Source: Aquilaria yunnanensis
Taxonomy: Eukaryota; Streptophyta; Magnoliopsida; Malvales; Thymelaeaceae
Direction of reading: 5' to 3'
Assembly (NCBI GenBank): GCA_039654915.1
Contig: CM077598.1
Span: forward strand, 75,358,041-75,422,040
Length of the DNA stretch: 64,000 bases
Shown one piece after another: positions 1 through 11,200 of this stretch; position 1 is the stretch's first letter, and each line of letters begins with the position of its first letter. Position numbers and translations under genes: made by a program. The notes below the pieces were generated by a model. The model searched no databases, was not told where the DNA came from, and worked only from the letters and a program-made list of their open reading frames with translations.

Positions 1-390
1 TGGGTGCAAAGGTAACGTGAAAGAAGATAATCTGGAAAGAGCTTTGAGCACTACTTTAGTGTTTTCTGCCTTTTTTTTGCTTAGAACATAGGTAGAATGT
101 TGTGGGACTTTGGTTTTATGGAAGAATAGCTTGGTTCTTGCTTGTGAGTTGAAGTTAAGATAAGGGAGTTATGTTTTCAGGCTTGATTAATGCTATTGAA
201 GTGTTGTTACTTGATGAATCCAAGTAGTTTTGGCATTAGCATTAGTTAGTGGCCAAAGTTGATTACGGTTGACTATGAGTTTGATGGAGATTGGAATGAT
301 GTTATAATGCATCATAGGTATACTTGTGATAGTTGTTTGTGGTCTTTGCAACATGTTCTATAGGTATGTGAAGTTACAAGGCCATCCAAG
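1..390. other. Unassigned AT-rich left flank
   Basis: No open frame, repeat boundary or recognisable domain is visible on either strand. It lies outside the truncated LTR pieces at 391 and 559. It may be more of relic J or unrelated intergenic DNA; I cannot tell which. Confidence 0.4.
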
Positions 391-558
391 TGATAGTCGA
401 AGGGCTATTGCCCATAGGACTTTCAGGAAAGTAATACCAAGCCTACCCTCAGGAATATAACACGACTAACCTTTGTAACATTCTTATGACCACCCTCGGT
501 TAATATCATAGCCAACCTTGGATTAGGACTTCATACCTTCCATGAAAAATAGCATAGT
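391..558 (+). repeat. Truncated Tat-type LTR stump 1
   Basis: It opens with TGATAGTCGAAGGGCTATTG, matching the 5' terminus of the B and G LTRs, and has the same Cys-rich-looking CCTCGG/CTTCGG composition. It stops after about 170 bp where a second LTR start begins. No partner end or target duplication is visible. I infer a decayed LTR fragment that a second LTR of the same kind entered or was joined to. Confidence 0.6.
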
Positions 559-867
559 TGATAGCTGAAGGGCTATTACTCTTGGAGAACTCCCAAATCG
601 GCCTGATGAGCACTACCCTCAAGAAACACAAGTGACCAACCTCGGGGAAGAGGGGGCCGTCACCATCCTCGGAGAGGGCTTAGCACCAACCTCAGGGGAC
701 ACTCACACCACCCTTGGAAATATGACACGACCAACTTCGGGGAAGGGTGTCTTTCACCAACCTCAGATTTTACGAACGTACCGACCTCGGAAAAGTAACT
801 CCCTATCCTCGGCAAGGGAGAACGTCTCCCGAAGATGCCCCAATCTGCCGAAGGACTTATCCTGATG
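559..867 (+). repeat. Truncated Tat-type LTR stump 2
   Basis: It begins TGATAGCTGAAGGGCTATTA and follows the G LTR for about 310 bp, up to a CTGCCGAAGGAC segment that corresponds to the middle of that LTR. It then breaks into relic J. The second half (G-box, TATA box and gag start) is missing, so it cannot act as a promoter of this type. Confidence 0.65.
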
Positions 868-1082
868 TCACGAAATTTTCTTCAATAATGGATATTTCAT
901 TTGAGCATCCTTAACTCTGGCTAACCAAACTGATTGTATTTCTAGAATGTAGATTGGGGATTTTTTCTTGGTTTAGCCAAAATTCATGAAAAGCCAAGAA
1001 CAATCCCCCAAAGTTCTTCTTCAGGAATTTGTAGCCTGATCATTAGATAGGATCACTCCCACGCAGTTCCAGCTCAACACAT
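868..1082 (-). pseudogene. Relic J: pol fragment downstream of RNase H (left part)
   Basis: Read on the minus strand, the sequence just inside 1082 continues the frame that breaks off at 57297 on the far side of element G. The right part ends in a GNVVADV-like stretch and the left part goes on with LSWNCVG, as expected for the RNase H to integrase linker of a chromovirus-type gypsy. Further in, LARVKDAQMKYP resembles the start of the integrase region in that lineage. Stops and frameshifts are present, and truncated LTR stump 2 cuts it at about 868. Confidence 0.6.
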
Positions 1083-1930
1083 TCATGCTTAGTGGCATCT
1101 TCATTGAATGACATGCTGGCCTGCAGAGAGAACTTCCGGTGTGAATATTTTTGAAACACTTATAAGAACAAGGGTTAGGAGCTCCCCGGACTGTGTTTCT
1201 AGGGGAGGAGCCTCCGACGCCCAAATTAGTAATTGTGAGAGTAATAGTAGTAAGGAATAAAGAGTGGGAAAATAGCGAGAGTTCTGTGTCTTATCTTTAC
1301 CAAAGTCCTTCCTAAGTATTTACAGGAGGGTGGAGGGAGGAGGCCATTTGACAAAGCCTGTTTCGATCGTGACATGTGTTCGGTCAGATTCGATCCATAC
1401 CTTCGGAGATAGGTATCTCTAGCTGGCCATAGGCCATTCTGGCCAGAGGGCAGGGGCGTGTGCGAGTTCTCTTTGTCAGAGGCACCTTAACCATTTTTGT
1501 CGTATCTCCGTGAGACCCCTTCGGGCAAAACATTTTCCCTGAGGACTATTGGGGAAGGCCCTTCGGCAGAGTGGGCCACCTTCAGGAGACGTTTTCCTCC
1601 ATCGAGGATGGTGGATCAACTTTCCCAAGGTTGGTAGGTTTGTAGATCCGAGGGTGGTGAAAGACACCTTTTCCCAAAGTTGGTCATGTTACCTTGCCGA
1701 GGGTGGTGTATGAGTGTTCCCCAAGGTCTAGGCTAAGCTCTCACTGAGGGTGGTTTCTGGCTATCTAATCAGGAGACCTCGGGGGCCATCACCTTTAGGG
1801 TACCAGGTAGTGTTCCGTCTGAGGATAGTGAGGACACCCCTTCTCTGAAGTGGGTCGCATATACTCACGGAGGGTAGTGCTCAACAAGCCAATTGGTCGT
1901 TCTTTAAGGGTAATAGCCCATTGGCTATCA
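1083..1930 (-). repeat. Element G 3' LTR
   Basis: About 848 bp, reading TGATAGCCAATGGGC from 1930 leftwards and ending near 1083. It aligns with the split right LTR (45551-46122 plus 57005-57296). The G-box-like block at 1370-1379 has decayed to ACATGTGT. The end retains the LTR-encoded gag start, an ATG followed by an S-F-N-E-D-A reading, before the TSD CACAT. Confidence 0.8.
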
Positions 1931-1946
1931 CATGCCCCCCTCAGGG
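1931..1946 (-). other. Element G polypurine tract
   Basis: On the minus strand this reads CCCTGAGGGGGGCATG directly before the TGATAG start of the 3' LTR. A and H have the same run of G followed by CATG, and B has a variant ending AATG. This is the expected position for plus-strand DNA priming. Confidence 0.7.
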
Positions 1947-2373
1947 AAGCCGAAGTTGTGTCTTCAGCGTTAAGCCTTTGCGAAAGTGATGTGAAAATCT
2001 TTGTTGGAGGTGGCAGACGTCCGAGTCAACACAGCCGAATTCTGACCGAGGTCACCTTCTTCGATATAGGCACCCTTTTTTGGTTTAAGATGCCTCCTTT
2101 AGCTAAAGCACGGTCTTTGGACTGGGATAAATGTTCCCCATCTAAGTTTTCAGTTGCCTACCAGGGAATCATCACATCTTCAGATCAGGTAGATGTGTCA
2201 CTTCGGGCTAGGCTTGCATAGGTCTGCCAGTTGTCAAAAGGTGTGCCCTTATTTCTTGTCTCAGGTGACACATGTCATCAGGTGACTGGTGTACGGTCGC
2301 ATCCGTTACATCAGTTACATCCATTCACCTGCAAAGGGTCATTATGGCAACACTTCGCCTGCCTTCTTCGATC
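1947..2373 (+). other. G: spacer between polypurine tract and antisense-gene promoter
   Basis: No protein-coding match is visible. It lies upstream of the TATA box of the antisense gene and so would hold that gene's proximal promoter. It ends in a C/T-rich stretch before the TATA box. Confidence 0.45.
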
Positions 2374-2380
2374 TATATAA
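2374..2380 (+). promoter_or_regulatory. TATA box of the G antisense gene
   Basis: TATATAA in the context CGATCTATATAAACC, about 243 bp before the ATG at 2623. The equivalent TATA boxes in A (17079-17086), B (37848-37855) and H (47490-47497) lie at similar distances from the same gene, so this is unlikely to be a chance AT run. Confidence 0.6.
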
Positions 2381-2622
2381 ACCTTTCCTGCTTCAAAATT
2401 TTCCACACTTCTCAGCTTTCACTCTCTTTTGCTCTCTAATTTCCTCTTGTCCTTTTCCCTCTTTGGCAGTGCTGCTAGTAGCGGAGTGATTTTTGGCGAG
2501 TTTGTGGTGGTTTCCGAGGTTATTGTCTTCATTCAAAACTAAATGGGTCTTCCTCTGAAATGTTTTTTTTGTTTCGATTATTTCCCCTTCTTCTTTCCGA
2601 TGTTAGGGTCTTGTTTTTGAAC

Positions 2623-4887
2623 ATGTCTTCTTACCATGTAGAAGCTCACCCTATTCCTGAGAGTTGGCTCCCACTTAACTCTCATCCGAGCTATGCCACT
2701 TTTGAGAAAATGAAGAAGTGGTTAGCTAAAGTTTTTCTCCCTTTCTACTCCATCACCGGCCTACCTAGTCCTAGTATGCCCAGCTATGCTCCCCATTCAA
2801 ATGAGGTTACCATCTTCAGGGCTAAACTGAAGGCGGGACTTCGGTATCCCCCTCTGAAAATGGTAATAGACGTTCACCTTCGAAATAAAGGATAACTGGC
2901 GAAGGTGGTAGAAGTTCTTTTTTCTGAAGGTGGATGAGCGATGGAAGGACGTGCTAACCAAATGGGCTTTAGGGACTCTTGATACTGATGTAGTAGACCC
3001 AAGGAAGCCCTTAACCATAGAGCTAGAGTCCTAATTTGAAGAATTTGATAGCCGTATTCGGTCTGTCATGGATTAGGACCCCAAGGTCCCTCCACGTTCT
3101 TTATACTCCTTTCTCATCGGATGGAATTTCATGACTGAAGAGGTCCTTCGGGAACTTGGGGTAGTTAAGGAGCATGTTACCGATAAAGGTATGTTAAAGC
3201 CCTTGGTTGATGGGAAGAATGCATGGTTGGTGAAGCTCATTCGGGGGGAACTCACGTACTCGGCACTTCAAGAGAGTAAGCTCCTTCCCAGATTTTGTCG
3301 TCTATACCATTCTGTACTTACACTGATGTTTTTTTGTTTACAAAGACGGGTGAAAAGTCTACTACTTTTTACAAAAGTCTCTTCCTCAGCTAGGCCGAGA
3401 AGGGGGAGCAGCAAAAGAAGAAGGTAGTGCCTAAGAGGAAGAAGGCGCTGGGTGGTCCCTTTTCGACATCGAAGTTGAAGAAAGCCAAGGAGGACTCCCT
3501 TCCACCTCCGCCCAAAGGGGAAATGGAGGTGCTAGATCAAACTCCCATTTGTGCTGACCCACCTTTAGAACCGGCCATCAATTCTACCCCTTTGAGTCCT
3601 AATGTAGCTGTCGACGTGTTAGGGACTTTGGTGGGGGAGCTTTCGGCCGAAGAACTGCAAGAGCACCAAAGAAAAAAAAGCAAAGGTATTCCTGCCGAGG
3701 TCCTTGACATCAGTGACTTTAAGCGAGATCATGCCAAACTTCCCCTAGGTTTGTCCCTTAGCCATTCCTCTATGAGATTAGTAATTTTTGGCATTTTAGA
3801 CCTTATAGACGAATGGCTAAGGGATAACGTTCTTATGGAACTTCAGCGTGACTTTGTAAGCGAAGGAGTGCAGACTCCATGGGTGGAGGACCATGCTTGG
3901 AAGTGGGCAGTTCGGGACTCCAAAATTCTGAGGGACAAGGACCCGAGGGAGCCCTTCCGGACTTTCATGAAGGACATGGACATGTTCTCCAAGGACAGTC
4001 AAAAGATGGCTCCTCAGATGGCGAAAGGCGTTATGAATAATGCCACCTTTCAGTCCCTCACAGAGAAGTGCCCAAATGAGGAGGTCCTCACCGTGAGGAT
4101 AAGCGAACAAGCTACCCAGGTACATTTTAACCCTTCAGGACTTAGAAAACTCCAAAGCCTTTGTTGCCTTTTGACGTTTATTCGGACTCTTCACCTTTTG
4201 CAATTGTTTGCGTACAGTGGGTACCTTCGGGCTTAGGTAGCTATGCAGTCTTCTGTTCAAAGTCGATCGGAGGAGAGCTTGGCTGAGGCCAAGGAACTTT
4301 TTGCCACATCGGTCGTCAAATACGGCGAGCTTAATAAAATCGCCGAAAAGGTGTTGGCCAACCTTCGGCAGGAAGTGCTGAAGAGCCAAGGTGAACTTAT
4401 AGAGGATTTTTCCTTCAAGGTGTCAGACCTCGGGGCGAAGGTGATATCACTAACCTCGGTGAATGAGGCTTTTCAAAAAGAGAAGGAGGAAGTCATCGTT
4501 GATCTTATGAAGACATTGGGGCTCAATGCCCAACTCCAAGCCGAGGTCAATCAGCTGAAGAAGCAGAAGAAAACAAAGAAGAAAGAGCTGGAGGACTTGA
4601 AGGCGGTGAAGGCTAAGTCCGATGAGGCGACTAAGTCTTCATATCAGGAAAATTTTTGCCTTGCTTGCCACCAGGTCTTGTCCAAGTTTCCTAACCTCGA
4701 CCTTTCCTTCCTGGCGGCTCTAGACATTCCTGAAGGACAATGTTCATAATGATCGAGGGTAGAATTTCTCAACCTTCCTATTCCCCCTCCTTTAGTGACC
4801 AAAGTTGGTGCAGACGAAGAGGTCAAGTCTAAAGATGACCCAGCCAAAGATGCTAAATACCCCGAAGATGGGCAAGATAAGCAATAG
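2623..4887 (+). pseudogene. Antisense gene of element G (broken copy)
   Basis: This is the homologue of the intact antisense gene of A, opposite in strand to G gag-pol. The N-terminal part (IPESW, then a YATFEKMKKW region) is followed by a deletion of roughly 200 bp around 2860, which removes the conserved segment with the FCQFHG motif. The T-E-E-V-L-R-E-L block is intact at 3131 onward. Putative intron 1 keeps a GT donor near 3276, but the expected CAG acceptor reads CAA. Intron 3 also has CAA in place of CAG near 4200. The coiled-coil part spans 4243-4749, and in-frame stops near 4748 precede a readable tail to 4887. It is probably non-functional. Confidence 0.7.
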
Positions 4888-5455
4888 GCACCTCCTTTTC
4901 TTTGCCCCCTTTCTTTTTTGTTTGGGGAGTTCTACACCTTGAACTTTTTGTAATGAAATGTTAATGAAATGGAACTTTTCTTTCTTCAAGATTTTGGCTA
5001 AGTTCCTGATTAATATGACCTCAGATGCTGTCTTCATCCTTTGGCGTTTTAACCTTCTTCGGCTAGAAGTCATACTTTTCTTTTAAAGACTTAGAAAGTT
5101 AATCCCTTTGAACGTTTGACAACCATCTTTGGTCAACCTTCTTTGGAAAACTTGGCTTCAAGGATGATTAAGTACCTTTGGCACTAATCGTATTTGGTTG
5201 ATCACCTTCGATTAAACTTAATTTATGCAAAAATAGTTAAGCACCTTCGGAATCAGCCATGTTCGGGAACAACCATATTGTTTTTTCCATCTTCGGCACA
5301 AACCATGTTCGGTTGACTACCTTTGATGAAAATTGGACAATTTTACTCATGCACTTTCGGAAACAACCACATTCGATTTTTCCTCCTTTGGCGCCAACCA
5401 TGTTTGGTCACTCACCTTCGGTCGAAGCAGTACAATTTTTCCCTTCAAAATTTTT
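4888..5455. repeat. G: repeat-rich spacer between convergent pol and antisense-gene ends
   Basis: After a T-rich 3' region of the antisense gene, 5090-5455 carries loosely repeated units with ACCATGTTCGG and ACCTTCGG cores spaced some tens of bases apart. Corresponding spacers in A, B and H hold better preserved arrays. There is no open frame of interest. Plant Tat-lineage elements are known for variable, repeat-bearing 3' untranslated regions. Confidence 0.5.
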
Positions 5456-5493
5456 CTAAGTGTAGAATTTTTTTAAAAACTCTGAATGCCATG
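5456..5493 (-). pseudogene. Element G pol, last codons (left of insertion B)
   Basis: On the minus strand the sequence ends in a Phe-Tyr-Thr-stop reading (stop at 5456-5458), matching the Lys-Phe-Tyr-Ala end of pol in A. It is the small piece of G pol cut off when B inserted at the CCATG site (5489-5493). The rest resumes at 39245. Confidence 0.6.
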
Positions 5494-6367
5494 TGATAGC
5501 CAAAGGGCTATTAACCCTTCTAGAATTCCCAAAGTTACCTGAGAAGCACCACTCTCGGGAAACCTGAGTGACCAACCTCAGGAGAGAAGGGGTCCTTACC
5601 ATCCTCGAGAAGAACATCACCTTAGAACCAAGATCTCTAGATCACCTAGCCAAAAACCACCCTCGGGAGAGACCTAGCACCAACCTCGGTGAACGAAAAC
5701 CACCCTCAGTTGGTAACAGAACCGACCTCGGAAAATCTATATACTACCACCTTCGGAATAGCGAACTCACCAAGTTTGGGAAAGTATATCCCCATCCTCG
5801 ATCGGGAAGAGCATCTTTCAAAGGTGCCCCACTCTACCGAATGGCCTCTCCTAATAACCCTCGGTGGCTATGTTGAGGGGAAGGGGGCCTCCTAATCCGA
5901 ATGAGCCTTATACTCTGAAAGGGTCTCATTCTCCGAAGGGGTCTTGCGGAGATACAACAAAAATGGTTAAGGAGCCTCTTACAGAGAGACCTCGCACTAT
6001 CCCCTGGCCAAAATGGCCTATGGCCAGCTAGAGATATCTATCTCCAACGGTACGAATCAAATCTAACCGAACACGTGTCACGATCTGAACAGGCTATGTC
6101 GAACGGCCTCCTCCCTCCACCCTCCTATAAATACTTAAGAAGGACCTTGGTAAGGAAGGGCACAGAACTCTCGCTATTTTCCTCACTCTTTGTTCCCTAC
6201 TACTACCACTTTTAGAAACACTGACTTGGGCATCAGAGGCTCCTCCCCTGGAAACACATTTTGGGGAGCTTCTAACCCTTGTTCTTCTGAGCGTTTTAGG
6301 CACCTTCATACCGAAAGTCTCTTCTTCAAGCCGGCATGTCATACAACAAGGATGCCAAAGGGTATCA
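5494..6367 (+). repeat. Element B 5' LTR
   Basis: 874 bp, TG...CA, paired with 38359-39239. It contains ACACGTGTCA at 6071-6080, TATAAATA at 6126-6133, and an ATG at 6336 that opens the gag frame before the LTR ends. Confidence 0.9.
6071..6133 (+). promoter_or_regulatory. Element B LTR promoter: G-box block and TATA box
   Basis: ACACGTGTCA (6071-6080) is a palindromic G-box that also contains an ACGTGTC ABRE core. It is followed by CGATCTGAAC and then TATAAATA at 6126-6133. The same order occurs in the LTRs of A (7861 and 7894), L (41528), K (60704) and, on the minus strand, H (46451-46460). Confidence 0.6.
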
Positions 6368-7337
6368 TTTGGCACCATCTGTGTCAACTCACTCCTAGGT
6401 CTTCGTCATTAAGACCCGACGTTCTATGGACAAGGGAGTCCCGAAGTCCCCGTCCGCGCTGGAAACTCAACCGGTAACTGAACAACCCGACGTAGGGACT
6501 TATTTGCCTGAGGACGAACGTCCTCTAACTGTCACGATGAGCTTCTTGCATGATTTTTAGTGCTCTATTGTGGTTGAGATGACAAAACAGGTTGACCAAA
6601 CGTGATCTCAACCACCTTAGGGCTGAAGAGCCTCTTCACCAGCAGCCCGCCAGGAGAGAAGTCCTAAGTCTACTGATTGGAGTTCAGGAAGTGGGGACTT
6701 CCATGATGAGTCATCAATAGAGGATGTACCCCCCAGAGGACGTCGTGCTGGAGAAATGGCGTCAAAAGGGCCCAAAACTTCTCGGTAGTGGAGTTCATCA
6801 CCTGATGGGAAGTCACAATCCCCCCATCGACGAAGTTACTCCCCAAAAAGGAGACGTCGCTCTCCATTGCCGGGGGCCACCGGGCAACAAAAAGAGACCA
6901 GTACTACCACCCCCATGGAGAAGAACCTAGAAAAGCTGGAAAAAGTAGAAAGCCAGATTTCCCGGAAGCCTCTTTGGTCAAGGTTGTCGGAGACCTTCAC
7001 CGGAGAAAAGTCACCCTTCATCTATGCAATAATTGAGACACCCATGCCAAGTGACTTCCAAGTACCATGCTTGGAAACATATGATGGGCGTAGCGACCCC
7101 CAAGCTCACCTAACAAAGTATAGACGCAGCATGGTGTTGCTTGGTGCTGAGGATGCCACCCTTTGTAAGTGCTTTAAAGTTACTCTCTCCGGGCCGGCGA
7201 CTACATGGTATAACTCCCTAGCCCCCAGAACGATAATGAGTTTCCAGGAGTTGTCCACCACATTCACTCAACAGTTCATTACAAGTAGATCGACAGCGAA
7301 GATGCCCGTCCAAATGTTCGACATAGCACAAAGGAAT
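6336..7337 (+). pseudogene. gag: Element B gag, 5' part (up to insertion A)
   Basis: The frame opens at an ATG inside the 5' LTR, reads through the primer site and meets a stop near 6396, then further breaks. From 6867 it is open and codes for the capsid-like core, with motifs such as YDGRSDPQAHLTKYRR and GPATTWYNSL typical of the plant retrotransposon gag domain. It stops being contiguous at 7337, where A inserted within an I-A-Q-R-N / G-E-T-I-R-D-Y stretch. The second half is at 18486. Confidence 0.75.
6370..6388 (+). other. Element B primer-binding site
   Basis: TGGCACCATCTGTGTCAAC starts two bases after the LTR end. It corresponds to TGGCGCCGTCTGTGGGAAC in A, with several substitutions. 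I have not assigned the primer tRNA. Confidence 0.6.
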
Positions 7338-8204
7338 TGATAGCCAAAGGCTGTCGCCTCAATCTGGCCGAATACCCTGCCACAACAACGGCCAGAAGAA
7401 CTGGCGCTTCCCGGGAATAGGTGGAATCATGCACCTCGGGAGATAGCCTGAGAGCTCCGAGCCTCGGCACGCCAGTAAAACTTGAGGACTCTATTCGCCC
7501 CCCAAGGTTGTGAACAACGCGCCTTCGGAAAAGTGGCACCAGACATTGCTGCCCGAAGATGATATCCCCGAAGGCGGAACCCCCTGGAACTGGGAACCCC
7601 CGAACTGAGGGTAGGCTTCCCGAAGAGGCTCTGTCCGAACCAGAGGACGACCTCACCCAGGGACCTCGGGAGTACGGCAGGCGCATTTAAGGAAGCATTT
7701 AAGGAAGCCTCTGACACGTCCCACCACAGACGTAAAAAGTCGCCCTGACGCGCAGACGCCATCAGAATCATATCATGGCCCGTCTCAGCACAAGGCTCGA
7801 GGCCATCTAGTTACCAACTATCTGTCCCCTACGCCCAGACGTTCAGGAGCATCCGACCGCACACGTGTCATGATCTGAACGGGCTAGGTATTCCTATATA
7901 TACAGGAAATAAATACTTGACAGGAGGTTGGCAGGCCGGAGAAACAGCTCCCATACTCTGAGAAGATACCAGGCGAGACTTTTCTGCCTTTCTCTTTGAG
8001 CTAGTGACTTTCTCCTTCTTCCGGCCACCACTGACTTGGGCGTCGGAGGCTCCCCCCCCGGAAAAACACTCCGGGGGCCTCCTAACCCTGTTTACCAGTT
8101 TTCCAGGTACTCTCCTTGAGGCGATCCACCTTCCAGGCGTTCTTCCTCCTAGAAGTCTCCTCAACAGTCATCATGACTCACAACGATGAGGCCCTGGGCC
8201 ATCA
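7338..8204 (+). repeat. Element A 5' LTR
   Basis: 867 bp, TGATAGCC...GGCCATCA. It differs from the 3' LTR at four sites: one in the GCCAGAAG context near 7392, one in GGAGAAAC near 7941, and two adjacent to the C-run near 8059. It carries ACACGTGTCA at 7861-7870, a CTATATATA TATA box at 7894-7902, and the gag ATG at 8173. Confidence 0.95.
7861..7902 (+). promoter_or_regulatory. Element A LTR promoter: G-box block and TATA box
   Basis: ACACGTGTCA followed by TGATCTGAACGGGC and then CTATATATA. The block is conserved in LTRs of both Tat families in this window while surrounding LTR sequence has diverged, which points to function. The repeat copy is at 18137 onward in the 3' LTR. Confidence 0.65.
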
Positions 8205-11200
8205 TTTGGCGCCGTCTGTGGGAACCCGCTCGCAGATTGCCGTCGTTGAGACTCGGCGTTCTAAGGACAAGGGACTCCCAAGGTCCTCGTCCGCGCCTGA
8301 GATACAACCGGCTGCTGAGCAGACACTCCCAGAGACTTCTACGCCCGAGGAGGACCGCCCTCTGGTAATCACCATGAGCTTCTTGAGGGACTTTCAGCGC
8401 TCGGTCGTTGCTGAAATGACTCAGCAGATCGACCGAAGATGGCCACAGCAGTCACAGGCCCAGAAACCCTCCTCATCAACACGCCCTCGGGAGAGAAGCC
8501 CCAAGTCTACACACCGCAGTTCAGAAAGTGGAGATCCTCGCGGAGAATCATCCACAGAAGATATAGCCCTCGGGAAACGGCCTGTGGGACAAACCGGGTC
8601 CAAGCGACCGAGAGTCTCACAGCGAAGCAGTTCGTCGCCCGAGGCGAGGGCCCTGACCCCTCCGCGCCGAACTCGCTCCCCGAAAAGGCGCCGTCGATCA
8701 CCCTCCCGCGAAAATGGTCCTAGCGCCACTGCGCTTATGGAAAGGATATTGGCACGGCTGGACAGAGTGGAAAAGCAAGTGACCAGAAAACCCGTTTGGG
8801 ACAGGCTGTCGGGGGCGTTATGCGAAGATGGCTCCCCGTTTATTCGCACCGTCGTTGAGGCAGCTATGCCAGGCGACTTCAGAGTGCCTAGGCTGGAGAT
8901 CTATGATGGCCGGACTGATCCACAGGCCCATCTGACGAAGTACAGGCGGAGCATGATAATGCACGGAGCTGATGACGCTACCATGTGCAAATGCTTTGAA
9001 GTCACCCTCACGGGCCCAGCAACAGCATGGTACAATTCGTTGCCCCCAGGGACTATCACTGAGTTTCAGGAGTTGTCCACAGCCTTTACCTAGCAGTTCA
9101 TTGGGAGCAGGCCGACGGCCAAAATGCCTGTACAGATGTTCGACATAGAGCAGAGAAACGGAGAGACGATCCGAGACTATGTCGAACGATTCAACAGGGA
9201 AGCACTCAGCGTCCCGGACTTCCGGCCCGAAATCCGCATCCTCGCTATGACACGGGGCCTTCGGCGTGACTCACAGCTGTTCTACGAATTCTCAAAGGAC
9301 CCCCCGGAGACCCTCGGAGAATTTTACCGAAGGGCAGAGCAGCACATGACAGCCGAGGAATTGAGGATGGCGGGGCCGAAGTCTGATCATCACCGCGCCG
9401 AAGGGTCCAGCCAGCAAGCTCGGTATCTTTCTGAACACACAGGTCGACCACGGCGAATGCGAGGAAAGAAACCTCAAAGTTTCACACCCTTGAGCACGAC
9501 ACGGACCAACATTCTCATGGCGCTGGAAAGGCAAGGGACGCAGATTCGGCGGCCAAAGGCCATGGCCGCCGATAATAAGAAGAATGCCAAGAAGTTCTGC
9601 CAGTTTCATCGCGACCACGGTCATGACACCGAAGACTGCTTCCAGCTGAAGAAGTACATAGAGTCGCTGATCAAACAGGGCCAACTTCGCAAGTATCTGC
9701 GGATGCCCTCCCCAAAAGGCAGAAAAGAGGAGGAAGAGAGGGCCGAAAACGAGGACTATGACTCCGACAGGCGGAGAAACAGAAGTCCAAAAAGGCGCCT
9801 TCCACCTCCAGTAGCGGTCATCCAAACCATCACCACGGGGCTCCCATCCTCGGAAAGAAAGCGGAAGGCCAGAGAAATTGCGGTTATGGAGTATCAAAAT
9901 CCATCAAAGAAATTGGCTCGCAAAGATGGCTCCACTGTCGTCTTCCCCCACGACGACCCGCTGCTGATAATGGCGAGAATAGGGAACTGGGACGTCGAGA
10001 GAGTGTTGCTTGATGATGGCTCAAATGCTGACGTCCTATTCTCGCACTTACTGCCGAGCTTGGGCATCACCAGCAGCGAGCTGAAACCTGTCACCACGCC
10101 CACCTTCGGCGTTGGGCCATCCGAACTACCCGTCCTCGGATGGATCGACCTCCCTTTGATGATGAATGGCACTTCGGTAGACGGAGCAGCTGAGTCGTAC
10201 GCGTCCACAATGGCAAGATTCATCGTCATGGATGTCCCGTCTTCGTACAACGCCATCCTTGGAAGGCAGACTCAGGGGAACCTGCACATTCGCCCCGATG
10301 TGAAGTACTTGACTGTCACATTCGCCACCAAGGATGGAGATGCAGAGGTCTTCATTGACCAAGCCGAGGTAAGAAAGGTGTTTGTAAAAACACGAAAGGC
10401 TCCGGCAAACAGCTCTACACAAACGGTGGAGGCAAAGGCGCAGGAGAAAGGCAAAGAAGGAGATCCCGCAGAAGCAGAAACGGAAGCAGTAGATCTTGTC
10501 CCAGGACAATCTACCCGAATAGGGAAGAGCTTGGCCAAAGGTGATAAGGAAAATCTTGTATCCTTTCTGCTAAAAAATAAAGATCTGTTTGCCTACTCGC
10601 CGAAAGACATGCCAGGAGTGAACCCTGGCATAATACAGCACAGCCTCAAAGTAAGCCCGGAAGCAAAACCTATCAGGCAAAAGAAACGAAGCATCTCAGC
10701 CCACAAAAGCAACTTTGTGAAAACCGAAGTCCAGCGCCTATTGGATGCTGAAGTTATCAGGGAGGTAAAATACCCCGAATGGTTAAGCAACGTGGTCATT
10801 GCCACAAAAGAAGGTAGCAGCAAACTCCGGATGTGCATTGATTTCAGAAACTTGAACGATGCTTGCCCGAAAGACTCATTTCCCCTTCCGCCAATAGATC
10901 AACTGGTAGATTCAACGGCCGAATACGGGCTCCTGAGCTTCCTAGATGCCTTCAGCGGCTACCATCAGATAAGGATGGACCCGGAAGATGAAGAGAAAAC
11001 TGCCTTCATCACCGAGGGAGGAACGTACTGCTATATCAGAATGCCCTTCGGGCTGAAAAATGCAGGAGCCACCTACCAGAGACTGATGAACAAGGTCTTT
11101 AAAGACCAAATGGGGAGAAACATGGAAGTATATGTTGACGATATGATAGTAAAAAGCAAGCTGCCCGGCTACCACGTTGCAGATTTGGGGGAAACCTTCC

